A DNA stretch of 64,000 nt from Pelecanus crispus (Eukaryota; Chordata; Aves; Pelecaniformes; Pelecanidae): NCBI RefSeq assembly GCF_030463565.1, contig NC_134651.1, forward strand, positions 11,048,734 to 11,112,733, read 5' to 3'. A program made the position numbers and the translations under genes. Of this stretch, positions 25,421-37,920 are shown in pieces. The notes under the pieces are model-generated. The model was not told where the DNA came from, did no database searches, and saw only the letters and a program-made list of their open reading frames with translations. How positions within the stretch are numbered: the stretch's first letter is position 1; each line of letters begins with the position of its first letter.

Positions 25421-26353
25421 CACTTTCTCTGCTTAGGGGTAGTTAGTATTTCTATTTTATTTTATAAATCCCAGTAATTTCAAGCTGCTAGTCAACATAT
25501 TAGTAAAATGCAGACAGAGAAGAGGACAGAGCTGGTGAGAAAGACTATTTTTTTCTGATTTGTATTTATGGAGTTGCACTGAATGGAAAGGTAAGATAGT
25601 CTTTTGTAAAATGTGCTATTCACTAGGAGCCCTCTAAAACTGAAATGACTAAATACATTTACTTTGTCATCCAAACTTGTGAAATGCTTAAGAAGACAAT
25701 TCATCCCTGGCAAATACTTACTTTCTTTAGCAGGATGCATTTGGATTCAATAAAGCCTAAAGCAGAGCTTGGGTGAAATTAAGTGTCTACATCCAAATAG
25801 GCAGTAGAAAATTCCTCTGTTTGTCTGCTGGATAGCTCTTGGAAAAAAATATCTTAAAACAGCCTTCTTGGTAGTTTTAAAAGTGTCTTGGGCACCAGAG
25901 TTCTGCACTGCACAAGCCCAGAACCGTTCTAGTGTGAATAGTTGAGCATCTTACACTTCTAGAATGCCCATGTAAACCCAGTAGAGATCTGGTTGCTAGG
26001 AATTGCTCAGTTTAAGTTTCTAAGGCAGCTGATGTGATAGATTTGATGCATGCTATTGCATGGAGATAATCAAAATAATGTTCTGGTCCTTTCTTTTTTT
26101 TAATATTATTTTTTTAACATCATCTTGGCAGTGGAGCCAACATAACTTCTTGCACCATAGTGTACATGATCAGCATGCAGGAGACCACACACAGTGGCCT
26201 TGGCTCTGAGAAGGTACAGAGACCTTACAGGGAGAATTGTTTAGCAGTAAGACAGATAGAAGGGTCTTTTCTGTTCTTGTAGACTGTGTGACAGCTGAAG
26301 CTCTGGCCCTGGACTGCAAAGACAGCAAAATTCATTAAGGGTACAAAGTAAAA

Positions 26354-26425
26354 CATAAGCATGGTAGTCTAGTGATTATAGCATTCATCTGGAAGTGTGA
26401 ATCCTCAGCTCTGGTCCCTATTCCA
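26354..26425 (+). repeat. tRNA-like fragment, probably an old SINE head
   Basis: The words 'ggtagtctagtgattatagcattcatctggaa' followed by a diverged B box-like 'agctctggtccc' resemble the tRNA-derived head of a SINE. No cloverleaf convincing enough for a functional tRNA was found. Confidence 0.4.
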
Positions 26426-27650
26426 AGTTATGGTTCTATAGCTTATATAGTCAATAACTGGTTAAAATGTAGAAACACTGAGATATTTCTTTTTGGAAAC
26501 AGCTATGTTTTTTCTCATCTACCCACTGAATTTTGCCTGTCTTGCTGTGCAGTGGCTCTACTTCACAGGGGTGGCACACACTTATCTGCATGGCAGCAGC
26601 ATTCTTCAAGGACAGGAGACTTGAGGGTTTAAATCTCTTAATGCTGAAGAAGACTGGTTGCTTCCTAGATGAGCCCTTTAACTACCTGGCTATTGCATAA
26701 AACCCAATAGTATCACTTGCCACATCCTTGTCTTTGAAAAGCAAAACAATCCATCAGGTTTTTTGAATGTATACCTGAAGACCCATAGGAATCTGGGCTT
26801 TGGGTCACTTTCTGAGCTTTTTCTTGTCCTAAAAGGCAGTCTTAAGCAGTTCCATCAAAAACTAGCCTGTTTTTTCAGTTGCCATACTGAGATGTGTAAT
26901 ACACTTCTTAAACAGTGCATGTGTGCCTGGAGTTTCATAGCCAAGCAGCTAAAAGGTAGCCAGGTGCATTAGTAAATCTGCATGTCCCTGGTCTCTTTTA
27001 TCTACTAGTTAAAGAAATTTTGTATTCTTTTGCTTTTTCTGCTATTGATTTGCTTTGGCATTTAGGCAATCATTGAGAAAGGCTTAGGTATCCTCTCTAG
27101 GAAACAGAAATAGAAATAGGAAGGAAATAGGAAATGACTGATACGGATTCTCTATCCAGCCCTTCCTCTGTTTTGCTGAGTGGTATTTTCATCTCCTTTG
27201 GCTTCCTCTACCTTCTTCCCTTCCCTCCAGTCATCCAGCTATTTCCAAAATTAAGATAATAACAAAATACCTATCTTGCAGGATACATTGATCTAATTAA
27301 CCTTAGACATTCACAGAATAAGAAACCATCCTAATACAAATTTTCAACATAGCAACTGAGACCTGACAACAGACAGGACAGATTAATTTCTTGTGTTGTA
27401 GAAAGCTGTTCAGAGCAACTCTTACGCTAACATCCTGTCGGCCAAGAGAATAGAGGGCGTTCAGCATTGTTCAAAAATAAGCTTACGTACAATGTCATGC
27501 ACAAATGAATACTGAGTGTAAATCAGAGTTGATTCATTGAATTACATCAACATTTCTCTGTTAAAAGCAGTAAACATAAGCTTTTAATGACCTGGCTCAT
27601 TATTTTAAAATCACAGTCTTGTGTAAATCAGCCTTTAAATTGATACTTAC

Positions 27651-27848
27651 TATATGTAGTTCTTGTACATCAGCAATGTGGAATAAACCAAAAACATAGC
27701 CATCTCTGCAATGTCCGTTGACCAAATCCAGGGCCATTCCTGCATCTGTTTCAGTGGTATTACAGTCTGCAGATGTAATGCTTGTTCTGTTTTGGGCATT
27801 AGAGCACTGCAGTAGCGTTAGAAAAAAAGCGGAAGCTAGAAGCAGCAT
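27651..27848 (-). pseudogene. HRG: HRG exon 1: signal peptide and start of cystatin domain 1
   Basis: The ATG opens a signal peptide MLLLASAFFLTLLQCSNA. Then come DCNTTETDAGMALDLVNG and RDGYVFGLFHIADV, close to human HRG (ALDLINKRRRDGYLFQLLRIADA). Donor GTAAGT, phase 0. This exon is intact. Confidence 0.88.
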
Positions 27849-30800
27849 TTTGTTTGTGGTGTTAGGTCACTTCTGCCCATGCTCTGATAAAACCAGTATT
27901 CTGCTTTTAAATTAGAGTAGCCCACCTCAGTTATAAATGAATACTAAAAGGGCATGGTTTTATATAAATTTAAGTGTTGTGTCACAGGGCCATTACCTTG
28001 ACCCTAGATTAATGTTTGCAAACAGCAAGTAAATTATTATATAGGATTGAGCAGATTTTGAGGAAAGTAAGCCTTATAGTACTCTCTGGATTACGCTTGT
28101 GATTCTTTAAGCAGGCATTGTGCAATAGTGGTTTACTATGAAAAATACTTAGCTTCTAACAGTATGCTGCTGAGCCTGGCATTAAGAAGGTCCAGTTTAT
28201 GTATGCAGGTATTACACAATCTTGGTTTTCTGTTTACTGTAAAAACAGTTGAACTGAAAATATGCTGAAATATTTGTGGTCAAATGATGGCTATATCTAT
28301 ATCCCCGTTTTTACAGATCCTTACCTAGCAGAGAACTAGTGAAAGGGAAACAAGGAGGCCACTCAGATTTGGAAAAGGGATGTAGCTCAAGGTGCACTTG
28401 CAAGCTGGTGGTACATAGCTTCTGTGTGAGTACCTGCTACTCTTCCAGCTCCAGAAAATTTATAACAGGCTTCTATCAACATTACATCATTTCAGACTGG
28501 TACACAGAATGGGACTGACTGGCTTAATACTGATGTAATCTAGGCATGGCATGAAGTGACATAAAGCTGCCTTGGCATTCTCAATCTGAGCAGTTTTGTG
28601 TGCTCTTTGGCTGTAGTAGCCTCCATAGACTTCTTTAGAGAGTTGCTGGTAATTTTTTTGTATTTATTAAAATAATTCAGTACATACTAAGATTCATACC
28701 TTTCACAGGACATGCCGATATCCTCTGCTGAGCAGAAAGGAGAAGATGTTGTCTCATTGTATTCAAAATCTTTTATTCAGGATAGTTTAAGACATTCTTA
28801 AAAGGCAGTAATTGCTTGCCAGGGAGTGGCTGAAGCCTGAATACGAAATTCAAACTCTGAATAAGAAAATGCAAAAATTCAATGTGAGTCCAAAATGACA
28901 AGGTCAGATTCAGATGAGAAATTTCCCAAATCCTGGTTGGGGTGAAGGGTTGGATCAGCTTCTCATAGAAAAAGGTGCTAGATATATAATGGACTTGGGT
29001 TTATATGTTTGACTTTGAAGTTTTTCTTTGACTTATTTTTGTGAGAAACATTGGGAAATATAATGGGTAACCACCCTTAACCCGTACCTCATTTAATTCT
29101 TATTAAAAAAAAAAATCCAACATTTAGCATGTCTGGTGTCTAAGAAAACACATTCTAAAATGCATAGAGCTGAAGCAGTGGCTTTCTTTTATAGTTACTT
29201 CAGGACACATTTAGCAGTTCTCTGGTAGTAGATAAGCTAAATGGAGAATCTTACAATATGAGAACCGGGGGCACTCAAAACTAGTGTGAATCAGTTTTAA
29301 AAGGATAAAAATAGTCCTCATGCAATGGGTAGTGAACTTTTGGAACTTGTTGCTGCAGAAAGATGTGGAGGTAGACAGTATCAGCAGTGTCAAAAATGGC
29401 TTAGAAAAGTTCATGGACAGCAAGTCCTTAAGTGGATACTAGAAGGACTAAGCAGATATGTGCTCTTTTAAATCCCTAGTACAATGATTCTGGGTACTGG
29501 AAAAGTACAAGGGGAATGGTTTGCAGAAAGGGGCAGGTCATATATTTCTCCTAACCATAGCTGTCTTTTGCCACTGTGAGAGATGAATGCTGGGCTGGAT
29601 GAACCAGTGCTCTGATGCAGTAGGGCATTTCTTTTGTTTATGTTTTTAGAAAGTTTCATTATAAGAATTCAGAATTTCTTCTGGAACATTGAAGAAAAAG
29701 TGGTGAAATAAATGTTGTGTAAATAATCAAAGACATTTGAAATACATCTCATCAGTTAAAAATAATATTCACATCATTGCTGTGCTCCAAATCACACCCC
29801 CATTCATTACTTACAATACTGTTTAATTTTTCAAATGGGCAGTCATATTGAAGAAAGGCATCAGATTAGGTAATTTATAACATAATTCCCTTAGTTGTCT
29901 ATTGTTTGCAGATTGTTTGTTCTTTTTTTCTCCTTTTGTTCTGTGCTGTTCACTGTGACACTGATCATTTTCTTGACAGTGGCTTATGTATTTTTTATGT
30001 ATGAAATAGAAACACTATGAATAAACAGTAGAAAATGTACAATTCCTGCAAAATTGACTGCAGAAGTAAAAGTAAGATTCTGTTCCCACTGTAGAGAGTT
30101 TTGTCCTTGATTTCTTTGGAAAAGAAAGATTGGACTCTATTATTTAAGTACAGCACGGACAAGCACCCCAGGCACAGTCAGAGCAGGTAATTAAATATTG
30201 GTTGTACTTGAGTCAGTATAATGTATTTTTATCATTTCTTATCCAGTTTGATATCTTTTTTAATACTTATTTTGCTTTTATATTTGTTGCTTGTAAGTGT
30301 TGTGTGTTGTTTTAATGAAGCTATTTCTATAAAGAAATCGCTGGCAGGAATAGGAATATTTATCCAAACATGTCATTTCTCCTCACTAGCTTATCAAAAG
30401 CTTGTTTATCTCTTATGACTTCTACTAAGGCTTGACTTGCAACAGTAAGAGGTGATCCACATTCAAACTTTAAGGAGTTGGTAATAAACATTCATCCTAA
30501 AGCTCTCTCCAGACATTGTGGAGAACACACCAAAAAGCAGCTTATCTGCCACACTTGAAAAACAGGGTATCAAATGCTTAATAAATAGGACTTTAGTCTA
30601 GGGGGAAAAGAAAAAGAGAGCTGACAAATAAAGGAGATAATATTCAATAACCAATTACTCCTTTCCTAAAGTATAGCCATAACTATTTACAGATATCTCT
30701 GATTTCTTGGGAGGACAACTGCTACGCTAGCTGACTGTTCTCTACCTTCTGCAGCAGCACTTCACTCACAGGCTGGGATTATCAAATCGCACAGCTCAGT

Positions 30801-32510
30801 CAATTAGGCAGGTAGCAAGACGTTATCCATCTTGTAGCCTGTGCTGCTCTGCAGCTGCTGTTGTGCCTGCTCCTAAGCAAGAGTACAGCTAACAAAGACA
30901 CATGTGGCTCCAGTTGCTTATAGGAGAATTCTTTGCTGACTTATCTTTACTTTTTTTTAGTCTGTGGTGCCTCATAGCTTCAGAGCAGGATGGTCTGATT
31001 TTACACCTTGATGTGGGGAAAAAAAAAAAGTTTTGCTGTTTTTGGGTTAGCTTCGGATTTAACAGAAATGCCCCAAGTATGATGGAAAAATATGTAAATG
31101 CGTCATGTCTTCATTCATGTCTCATTTTTATCTGCTGGGTGTAAACAGGTTACCCTCTGATGCAAATGCAATGTTAGATAAATTTGCTTCAATTATGGTC
31201 TTCAAAGCAGCAGCTGCAGCTATAGCTTCCCCTCCCTGCCAGCTTATTTTTCTTCACCAGTCACCAGTTTTTTATCAAACTTTTAGAAGCTTCATCACCT
31301 TGTCTATCAAATTTCATTCAAACAGACCTTAAGTGCAAAAGCTATTTGGAGGAGACCAACTGTCAGGTGAGCAGGTTGACAATGTAGTTACAAAACTCTC
31401 GTTGCTTAGCAGGCCTCAAGAACAAATACAGGGAATAAAAAGGGTGTCAGTATTCCTTGTCTTGTTCTCTGTGTCTTTGGCTGCAAATTGCTTTCTAGAA
31501 AAAAACACCCTAATTGTAAGTTGATGACCTTAAGGATGTGTTGCAAGACTGACCTGTTTGCTGAGGGGCTTGAGAGGCTGGGGAAAAAGGTGGGGTTAAG
31601 AATTTGATGTTAAGAATGGGGTCAGAGGAAGTTCCAAGGGATTTGACTTTTTTGGGGCTTATGGCATTATACTGTTCTTAAAATTTAAGCTTTAATTCAC
31701 GCCTATAAGTTGTAGTAGGTTAACATAGGCAAGTATTTATGATTATATCTAGCATGAGGTCTTTAAAATCTACCTTTGAAATCAAAATAATATATGTATA
31801 TTCTGAATACAGCTGCTTAACATGTATAATCTCAGAGATGCAGAAGAAAATGTTTAACCGTGAAGTGTGTACAATGGGCAGGTTCTGAAGTCAGACAGGT
31901 AGAATTTATAATTAACTTGTTTTATAAAAACCTTGATTTTTAAATCCATCTTGAGAACTTTGATGTCTGGGCCTTGCTTTTTTAAACCTTTTTGATTGGC
32001 CAAGGATGAGTGTAGAAGGGTATCTGAAAAATCTAAACAAATGCATAGCCAATGTATGCATAAATAAGCCAGCATACTTTATTCTGTACCCTTTGAATGT
32101 TACTGCCCTTTTTTTTTGCATTCATGATGCTTCACCTATATTCCGAGATAAAGGCTTGATAATATCTGGCAAAAACATCAACAGCCCTGGGGGTCACCGG
32201 CCATTGGTTATCTGTGCCTGAACGAAAAACATTGTCCATATGAAACTGGAATGTTTGCTCAAATACATCAGACCCGATTTTAGCTGGACATTTCCCAGAT
32301 AGCAAGTTAATAATGGATGATATAATATCATAAGATCAATAAATGTTGAAAAACTGTGAAACAAAAACTGAAAAGTGGGTTGGGAATTGTCTGTCAAAAT
32401 ACACCCACTTCTCATCTCCAGTGACTGGGTGGAGGGCTTCTGTGTGTTCCTGGCCTGTTTTCTGCTGGACAAGGAGAAGCAGTGCTTAACAGTTCATGGT
32501 CCTGGGAGGA
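27849..32510. other. HRG-FETUB spacer, left part
   Basis: No exons recognised. A TTTAAA element at 27906-27911, about 60 bases upstream of the HRG ATG, is a weak TATA candidate. A worn CR1 copy lies at 29280-29655. The rest is AT-rich without visible coding sequence. Confidence 0.5.
29280..29655 (+). mobile_element. CR1-type LINE 3' fragment, old
   Basis: The stretch contains 'gtagtgaacttttggaacttgttgc...gatgtggaggtagacag' and 'gctgggctggatgaaccagtgctctgatgcagtagggca', the pattern of an old amniote CR1 3' end in plus orientation. Strongly diverged. Confidence 0.6.
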
Positions 32511-33106
32511 TGTGCTGGCTTTTGCTGGGATAGAGTTAATTTTCTTCATAGTAGCTAATATGGGGCTGTGTTTTGGATTTGTGCTGAAAACAGCATTGAT
32601 AACACAGGGATGCTTTAGTTACTGCTGAGCAGTGCTTGCACAGAGTCAAGGCCTTTTCTGCTTCTCACCCCACCCCACCAGCGAGCAGGCTGGGGGTGCA
32701 AAGAAGTTGGGAAGGGACACAGCTGGGACAGCTGACCCCACCTGACCCAAGGGATATTCCATACCATATGATGTCATGCTCAGCATTATAAAGCTGGGGG
32801 AAGAAGAAGGAAGCAGGGGGGTTGTTGAGAGTGATGGCGTTTGCCTTCCCAAGTAACTGTTACACGTGACGGAGCCCTGCTTTCCTGGAGATGGCCGAAC
32901 ACCTGCCTGCCCATGGGAAGTAGGGAGTGATTCCTTGTTTTGCTTTGTTTGTGTGCATGGCTTTTGCTTTACCTATCAAACTGTCTTTATCTCAACCCAC
33001 AAGTTTTCTCACTTTTACTCTTCTGATTCTCTCCTCCATCCCACCAGGGGGGAGTGAGCGAGCGGCTCTGTGGGGCCGAGTTGCCGGCTGGGGCTAAACC
33101 ACGACA
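32511..33106 (+). mobile_element. Solo LTR of an avian endogenous retrovirus (fossil)
   Basis: A 596-base unit runs from TGTGCTGG to CCACGACA, with the TG...CA ends of an LTR and near-matching flanks of about five bases (gagga / gagaa) as a probable target-site duplication. It carries a TATAAAG-like box in its middle. The sequence is the widespread solo-LTR type that I recognise from neoavian genomes. No internal retroviral genes accompany it, so it is a recombination remnant. The family name is not assigned. Confidence 0.8.
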
Positions 33107-33616
33107 GAGAAGAAAAGAGCATTTGGGGTGTGACTGAAGGTACATAGGGTGTGTTACTGCCAGCTGGTTTGCTCAGTTTGGCCAGAAGGTGAGAGACCAG
33201 GCCAGAAGATGGAGAGGTTTGGCACTATCTGGGCATGTTTTTTAGAGGATTTGCTGCAGTCCTCCCTGATCATGCTGTCACATAGAGCAAATGTGTGGAG
33301 ACCAGATGCGTCGCATCCTGTGCTCTTATCTGTCCATATGGGCATGTTGGAGGAAGAAAGCCACAACGCTGTCCCACTCACAGATTGGCATAAATCTGCT
33401 GAATCAGCAGCTGGATTTGAAGTTGTGATGACTAAACGTTATCAGCTGTTAATCATATCAATGACATCTGGGAGGGCGGCATTGTCCAGGTACGTCCTAA
33501 GGACAAAGGAAATACAGAAACTATACATCTTCAGTCTCCTACTTGTAGTTCAAGAAATTAGTCTTGGACATTAATTTAATTTGTGTTAATTAATTTAATT
33601 TGTTTTCAAAAAACAG

Positions 33617-33762
33617 GTAGATGTGGCACTTCGGGATATGGTTTAGTCTAGTCTACCCTTGATTGGCTTAGAGTAGACTTGGTAGTGTAGGTTAATGGTT
33701 GGACTGGATGATCGCAAAGGTCTTTTCCAACCTAAATGATTCTATGATTCTATTCTATGATT
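33617..33762 (+). mobile_element. CR1 LINE 3' end
   Basis: The stretch 'gtagatgtggcacttcggga' through 'ggttggactggatgatc', 'ttttccaacctaaatgattc' and the terminal ATTCTATGATT repeats is a typical avian CR1 3' terminus in plus orientation. Confidence 0.93.
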
Positions 33763-35861
33763 AATACCAGACCTCGATTATGGTCAACATTGGTGGTGGC
33801 CTAGGTGACACTGAAAGCTGGATACAAGAATTGCTGTGCTGGAGTGGCCACAGCAAATAAAGGAAATGCCCACGAATCTGCACTGTCCACTGATGCTTGC
33901 GGATCTGCACTGTAGATACAGTTACCACGTAGATAACACCCCTTCTGGTGTTTCTTTTTAAATCATAAAAGTCTTTGAACCCAAATTTCAGATCCAAGCT
34001 AGAGAAAGTGTTGATTCAAATGTAATTCTGAGCCTTGTCTGCAGAACAGGCTAAACAATATCCAAATTGAATGCTCAAAACTGTGGATCCAGGCTTTCAG
34101 ATGTTCTCTTTGACTCCCCTGGTCTATGTTCACACTAACTCCATGTATCTTCACTTGCTGCTCTTGCTGTTCAATTTACTATTGTAAGCAGCTGTAGTCA
34201 AGAAAGAGAAATAACTGAAACGGGATGTTCTTGGCTGTGGCTTGCAGTTAATGAAGCTGTTTTCTTCCCCAGTACTGGTTTTGGGGAAGAATCCAGTTAC
34301 GTATGTTGATATGAATCTCAGTAGTGTCATTAAACTGATGAAGCCACAGTGAGATTAGAATTGACATGCAAACAGTTAAAATAGACCACAGTGTAAAATA
34401 GCAGAAGTGAGAAGGATGGCGATTAACTGAAAAGAGGGGCAAAAAAAGCATTTTGAAAATCACTGAAGTGTGGCAGGCTGTTGCCCCAGTGCTCTCCTCT
34501 GACCCACTAAAGCCAGCGGTGCTCCGTGTGAGGGCATGGAGGACGCCTGGTCTCCCTGGTTTTGGCATGTGGCAAATCAGCAGTTCCTGCGCAGGGAGGT
34601 AGAACACGGTGGTCGTGTTAGGGAAACCTGAGCTGGCAAAGGTGGAACTTCCCGAGGGGAAAAAAAAGATGCTGTAGTTTGATGACTTGATAAAAAGGGA
34701 AATGCTGACACAGCCTGGAGCTCATACTGCAATAAGAATTGGATAGAATTTGCATTCTATGACTTTTTGAGAACTACCTGATTTTGAATTGTTTTCTACT
34801 CTGAAATGAATGAAACCAAAATATGTTGAAATTTCTCATGATGTGGAATCGAAATGGAATTATTAGGGGCTCAGCTGATGTGTTTCGCACATCTCTCTCT
34901 GGCTTATTTTAATCTTTGAAGCAATTAAATTACTCCTTTATATAAAATTTATGTTTTTAAGAGTTTTGCAAACTGAAAAAACAAACATATTTGTTGTGAA
35001 CATAACTCCATACAATATTTCAATATTATTTTGTCTCCACTCAAAATAAAACAATACTTTTATTTATGTTTTATTTATAATAATTAGATAATGCATTTAA
35101 ATCAAATTGTGGAATGTCAGAATACTTTAACAAAACCATAATTTTTTATTGAAAGGCTCTATGAATGGAGAAATTATCCAGCATCTCTAGGGATGATTCA
35201 GCAGCATAAAAGCTTCAGAAACAATAATATGTTATTGATTTTTTTTTGAGCAAATGATTTTACAGATCTGGTGGCAACTAGAGAAAGGCTCTGTGGTCTC
35301 ATACGAGCCCCATAATTATTGCAAATATCAGTGTACTCCTGGCCACAAATGACATTTCTTTCCCATGTTCACTCTTTTTCTTCTTCTTGTCTTCTCATTT
35401 ATTTATATTTGTTATTGTCAGTACAGTTGCTATGTCTGGCTTTAGTGAAATTGATTTTTCTTCAGCACAGGCTGTAGAGTGTCCCTGCGGTTTTTATTAT
35501 AAGGCAGTTAATATGACCTATCTCAAGAAAGAATTAGGCTGATTTTGTAAATCATCATTTTTCCTGCACAGCAGGGTCAGTAAAGCATAAGAATCTGAAT
35601 AGCCTGGGCTTGATTTTCCACCAGCCAGAATTATGTGCAGAGGTTTCACACGTGGGTAGCCTTTTCCACTTTCTTTAAGTGAGGGTATAAAGCATTAGGA
35701 AGAAAATCATCTTTCTTGAGATCTTCTACGGGAAATAAAAAAATAGGCTAAGCTCATCACATTATCATTAAGAAGTTAACCCATAAAATAGTAAAAGCCT
35801 ACTAGCTTTTAATGCTAAACAGTGCTGCAGTCCCCTTCCCCGTTTGCGCACACACATACAC

Positions 35862-35925
35862 ATAGAATCATAGAATGCTTTGGGTTGGAAGGGGCCTTGA
35901 GAGGTCATCGAGCCCAACCCGCGCG
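35862..35925 (-). mobile_element. CR1 LINE 3' terminal fragment
   Basis: The words 'atagaatcatagaatgcttt' and 'gggttggaaggggccttgag' mark the reverse complement of a CR1 3' terminus. The match fades into the GC-rich block to the right. Confidence 0.85.
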
Positions 35926-36600
35926 CCGTTACGCCAGGTGTGACCCTGGGGGCCCTGAGAGCACCCCTTCTCTGGAGGCTTGGCTGCCGGGGCTCGGGGC
36001 CACCTCAGCCACAGCGTGGCGGGGGCCGTCCCCCGTCCCCCGCCCCCTCGGCGACTTTGGGGCCGGGCTCCCAGGCAGCGCTGCAGGGAGGCCACGGCCA
36101 GCGCCGGCTCGACCCCCCCGGCCACAGGAGCGCCTTTAAGCTGAGGCTGTAGCAATTCGGCCCCTGCCTGAGCTACAGCTCCTGCTCCGTCGCGGCGGTG
36201 CCCATGGACCCTGCCCATGCCTGGCCATGGACCCTGCTGATCCAGACCCAGATCCAGACCTGCAGCCTGTCTTCCTGGCCTGACCCTCAGGCCTGCCTCG
36301 TCGCCGTGGACTGGCTTGGAGACCACGGGGCTGTGTGACTCTGGGTACCATAACCAGACCTGATTCTGACCCTCGCTTGCTAACGCGTGTTCCTGGCTTG
36401 ACCTCAGAGCTGCCTCATCACCCATGCACTTGCGTGGAGATCTGGGCTCTTCCTCTAACCTGACCGCCGTCCCTGGGTCGCCGGGCTCGGGTACATGGGA
36501 CAGGCCCCTGCCCTGCCAGCCCCGTTATCACGCTCAGCTCCGTCTCGCCATCCCTCGGGGAGCAGCCGTCCCGCACTGTGCCCTGACAGACTTTTGCTAC
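35926..36600. other. GC-rich block of uncertain origin
   Basis: About 670 bases are strikingly GC- and CpG-rich beside AT-rich surroundings. The part 36190-36330 has imperfect internal repetition ('catggaccctgcc', 'gacccagatccagacc'). Overlapping ORFs on both strands have low-complexity Pro/Gly/Arg/Ala content and look like composition artefacts. It abuts a CR1 3' end and may be a repeat family or a CpG island. I cannot name it. Confidence 0.5.
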
Positions 36601-36845
36601 TGAGGATATTTTTTTCTGATGCCTTTGGGCTGTCTCAGCCCTGCAAGTTCTTCTACCCTCCGCAGTTACCTGTCTTTCATGCTCTTACTGATGGGAGCAG
36701 TTTGAGAATTAAAAGCCAAATTCTTTTGTTGGAAAATGCCCCAGTTAAATTTCTTTTTCTAATCTTTTTCTAATCTAATCTTTTTCTAATGTTCTTGGGC
36801 TTTCTTAAAACTGAGAACTCCAAAGATTAAGACTGTAATAAGCAA

Positions 36846-36851
36846 TTTATT
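36846..36851 (-). terminator. FETUB: Candidate polyadenylation signal of FETUB
   Basis: AATAAA on the minus strand about 90 bases beyond the last FETUB stop codon. Confidence 0.45.
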
Positions 36852-36938
36852 TACTTAAAGATGTTGCACAAATTGAAAGACCAGGTTGCCATGGTGGCTG
36901 TTATTTTGTTGCAGGTAGTTGAGGTGATTGGATGCTGG

Positions 36939-37342
36939 CTAGACTTTGGTAGGCTTTTTAGGCAGCAAAGGCTGGAGGATGGAATTTATCTCCTTTGCTT
37001 CTCCTGGGCATGAGTCTGATAAAGTTCTTCAGGACAAGGGAGAATAACTGGTCCAGTGACTGGTTTGGTCAAATCTGGTTTGTCTTTTCTTCATCAAGAC
37101 TGGGTGTAAATCCTACAGCCTCAGGTGGAAATGGCTTTCCATCTTTATGTTCATTTTGACTTTCTGGTAGGTTTTTGGAAAGAGATGTCCTCAGTTGAAG
37201 GGGATAGAATTTTAAAGCAGCCCACTGTTTTTTCTAGGTGTGGGGAGAAAGGATTGGTTTCTGAAGGGAAATCTTGTTGATTCTGGCTGGATTTTCCAGG
37301 TGTCTGATTAGCTTGCTGTTTCCTCTCTTCAGTGGCAGGATC
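36939..37342 (-). pseudogene. FETUB: FETUB exon 7, frame changes
   Basis: A TTAG acceptor opens DPATEERKQQANQTPGKSSQ in phase 0. Recognisable pieces follow in other frames: KNLPESQNEHKDGKPFPPEA, then TKPVTGPVILPCPEE (compare human VVLPFPKEK), then DSCPGEAKEINSILQPLLPK to a TAG. Its 404 bases are not a full number of codons. Confidence 0.75.
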
Positions 37343-37830
37343 CTAAGTAACAGGCAATAAGCATTATCTATATTGAAGCTATTAAAAATTCTTTCAGATC
37401 TGAAGAATGTCACCCTTCCCACTAAGGATCTGCTGCAATTCAAGTCTGCAAAGACCAGCTGCAGAACAGAAGCTCAAAGGATAGGCAGATGGAACTACTT
37501 TTTATGCCAGTGGAGATGGGTGCATGAAACTTGGGTAACTACACAGTTATTACTCTTTGTATTCCCCTTGTTATTTACAATTTGTTTGTAGAGCATTCTG
37601 AACCCATTCTGTATGATTGACTGTATACTTACTCTATTGCCTTTTTATCCACCTAGCAACAGTCTGTTTTACCACAAGAGAGATTTCTTCCTGATTCAGC
37701 CTTATCACTTGCTTGAAGCCTATGTCTTTGTGAATAAGAAAACTTAAATATGGCTGTGCTTTCGAGAGTTCAATTCTTGTTTTGTAAAGGAGTATTACTC
37801 TTACAATATTAAGATTAGATTAAGAAATAC

Positions 37831-37920
37831 CTGCAGACTGTAGATTTCACAGGATATTGTGACAAACTGCTCATTTTCCAAGTGACTGTTTACTACAGAA
37901 CCTTTGCAGGAATCTATTTG
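37831..37920 (-). pseudogene. FETUB: FETUB exon 6
   Basis: A 90-nt phase-0 exon after TTCTTCCAG reads QIDSCKGSVVNSHLENEQ and VTISCEIYSLQ before GTATTT. Human: LCKGSLTRTHWEKFVSVTCDFFESQ. Confidence 0.83.

Larger units (their letters stand above)
18075..27848 (-). pseudogene. HRG: Histidine-rich glycoprotein (HRG), seven exons, reading frame broken
   Basis: HRG is a liver plasma protein with two cystatin domains and a His/Pro-rich region that binds zinc, heme, heparin and plasminogen. Exons on the minus strand: 27651-27848, 24097-24207, 22930-23017, 22240-22388, 21205-21321, 19612-19698 and 18075-18966. The first six keep the family intron phases, and exon 7 ends with the family CPG motif (PCPGTPKL). 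Four defects are visible: an in-frame TAA at 22255-22257 in exon 4; a +1 frame break near 18952-18954 in the first codons of exon 7; TGG (Trp) at 19684-19686 where GFC is conserved; and a weak exon 2 donor (GTTAAT). The long exon 7 frame is still open, so loss would be recent. Assembly error in one or two places is possible but unlikely to explain all four. Orthology is firm; pseudogene status is an inference. Confidence 0.75.
33107..36938. other. HRG-FETUB spacer, right part
   Basis: No exons recognised apart from the FETUB 3' end to the right. It holds two CR1 fragments (33617-33762, 35862-35925) and a GC-rich block (35926-36600). A candidate FETUB polyadenylation signal sits at 36846-36851. 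Confidence 0.5.

Noticed and set aside
26354-26425. tRNA gene
   Set aside because: Only the first half resembles a tRNA; the B box and acceptor stem are too diverged, so an old SINE is more likely.
35822-36425. Long overlapping ORFs (105 and 185 codons) on opposite strands
   Set aside because: They lie in the GC-rich block, have low-complexity Pro/Arg/Gly/Ala content and no domain; stops are rare there because of base composition.
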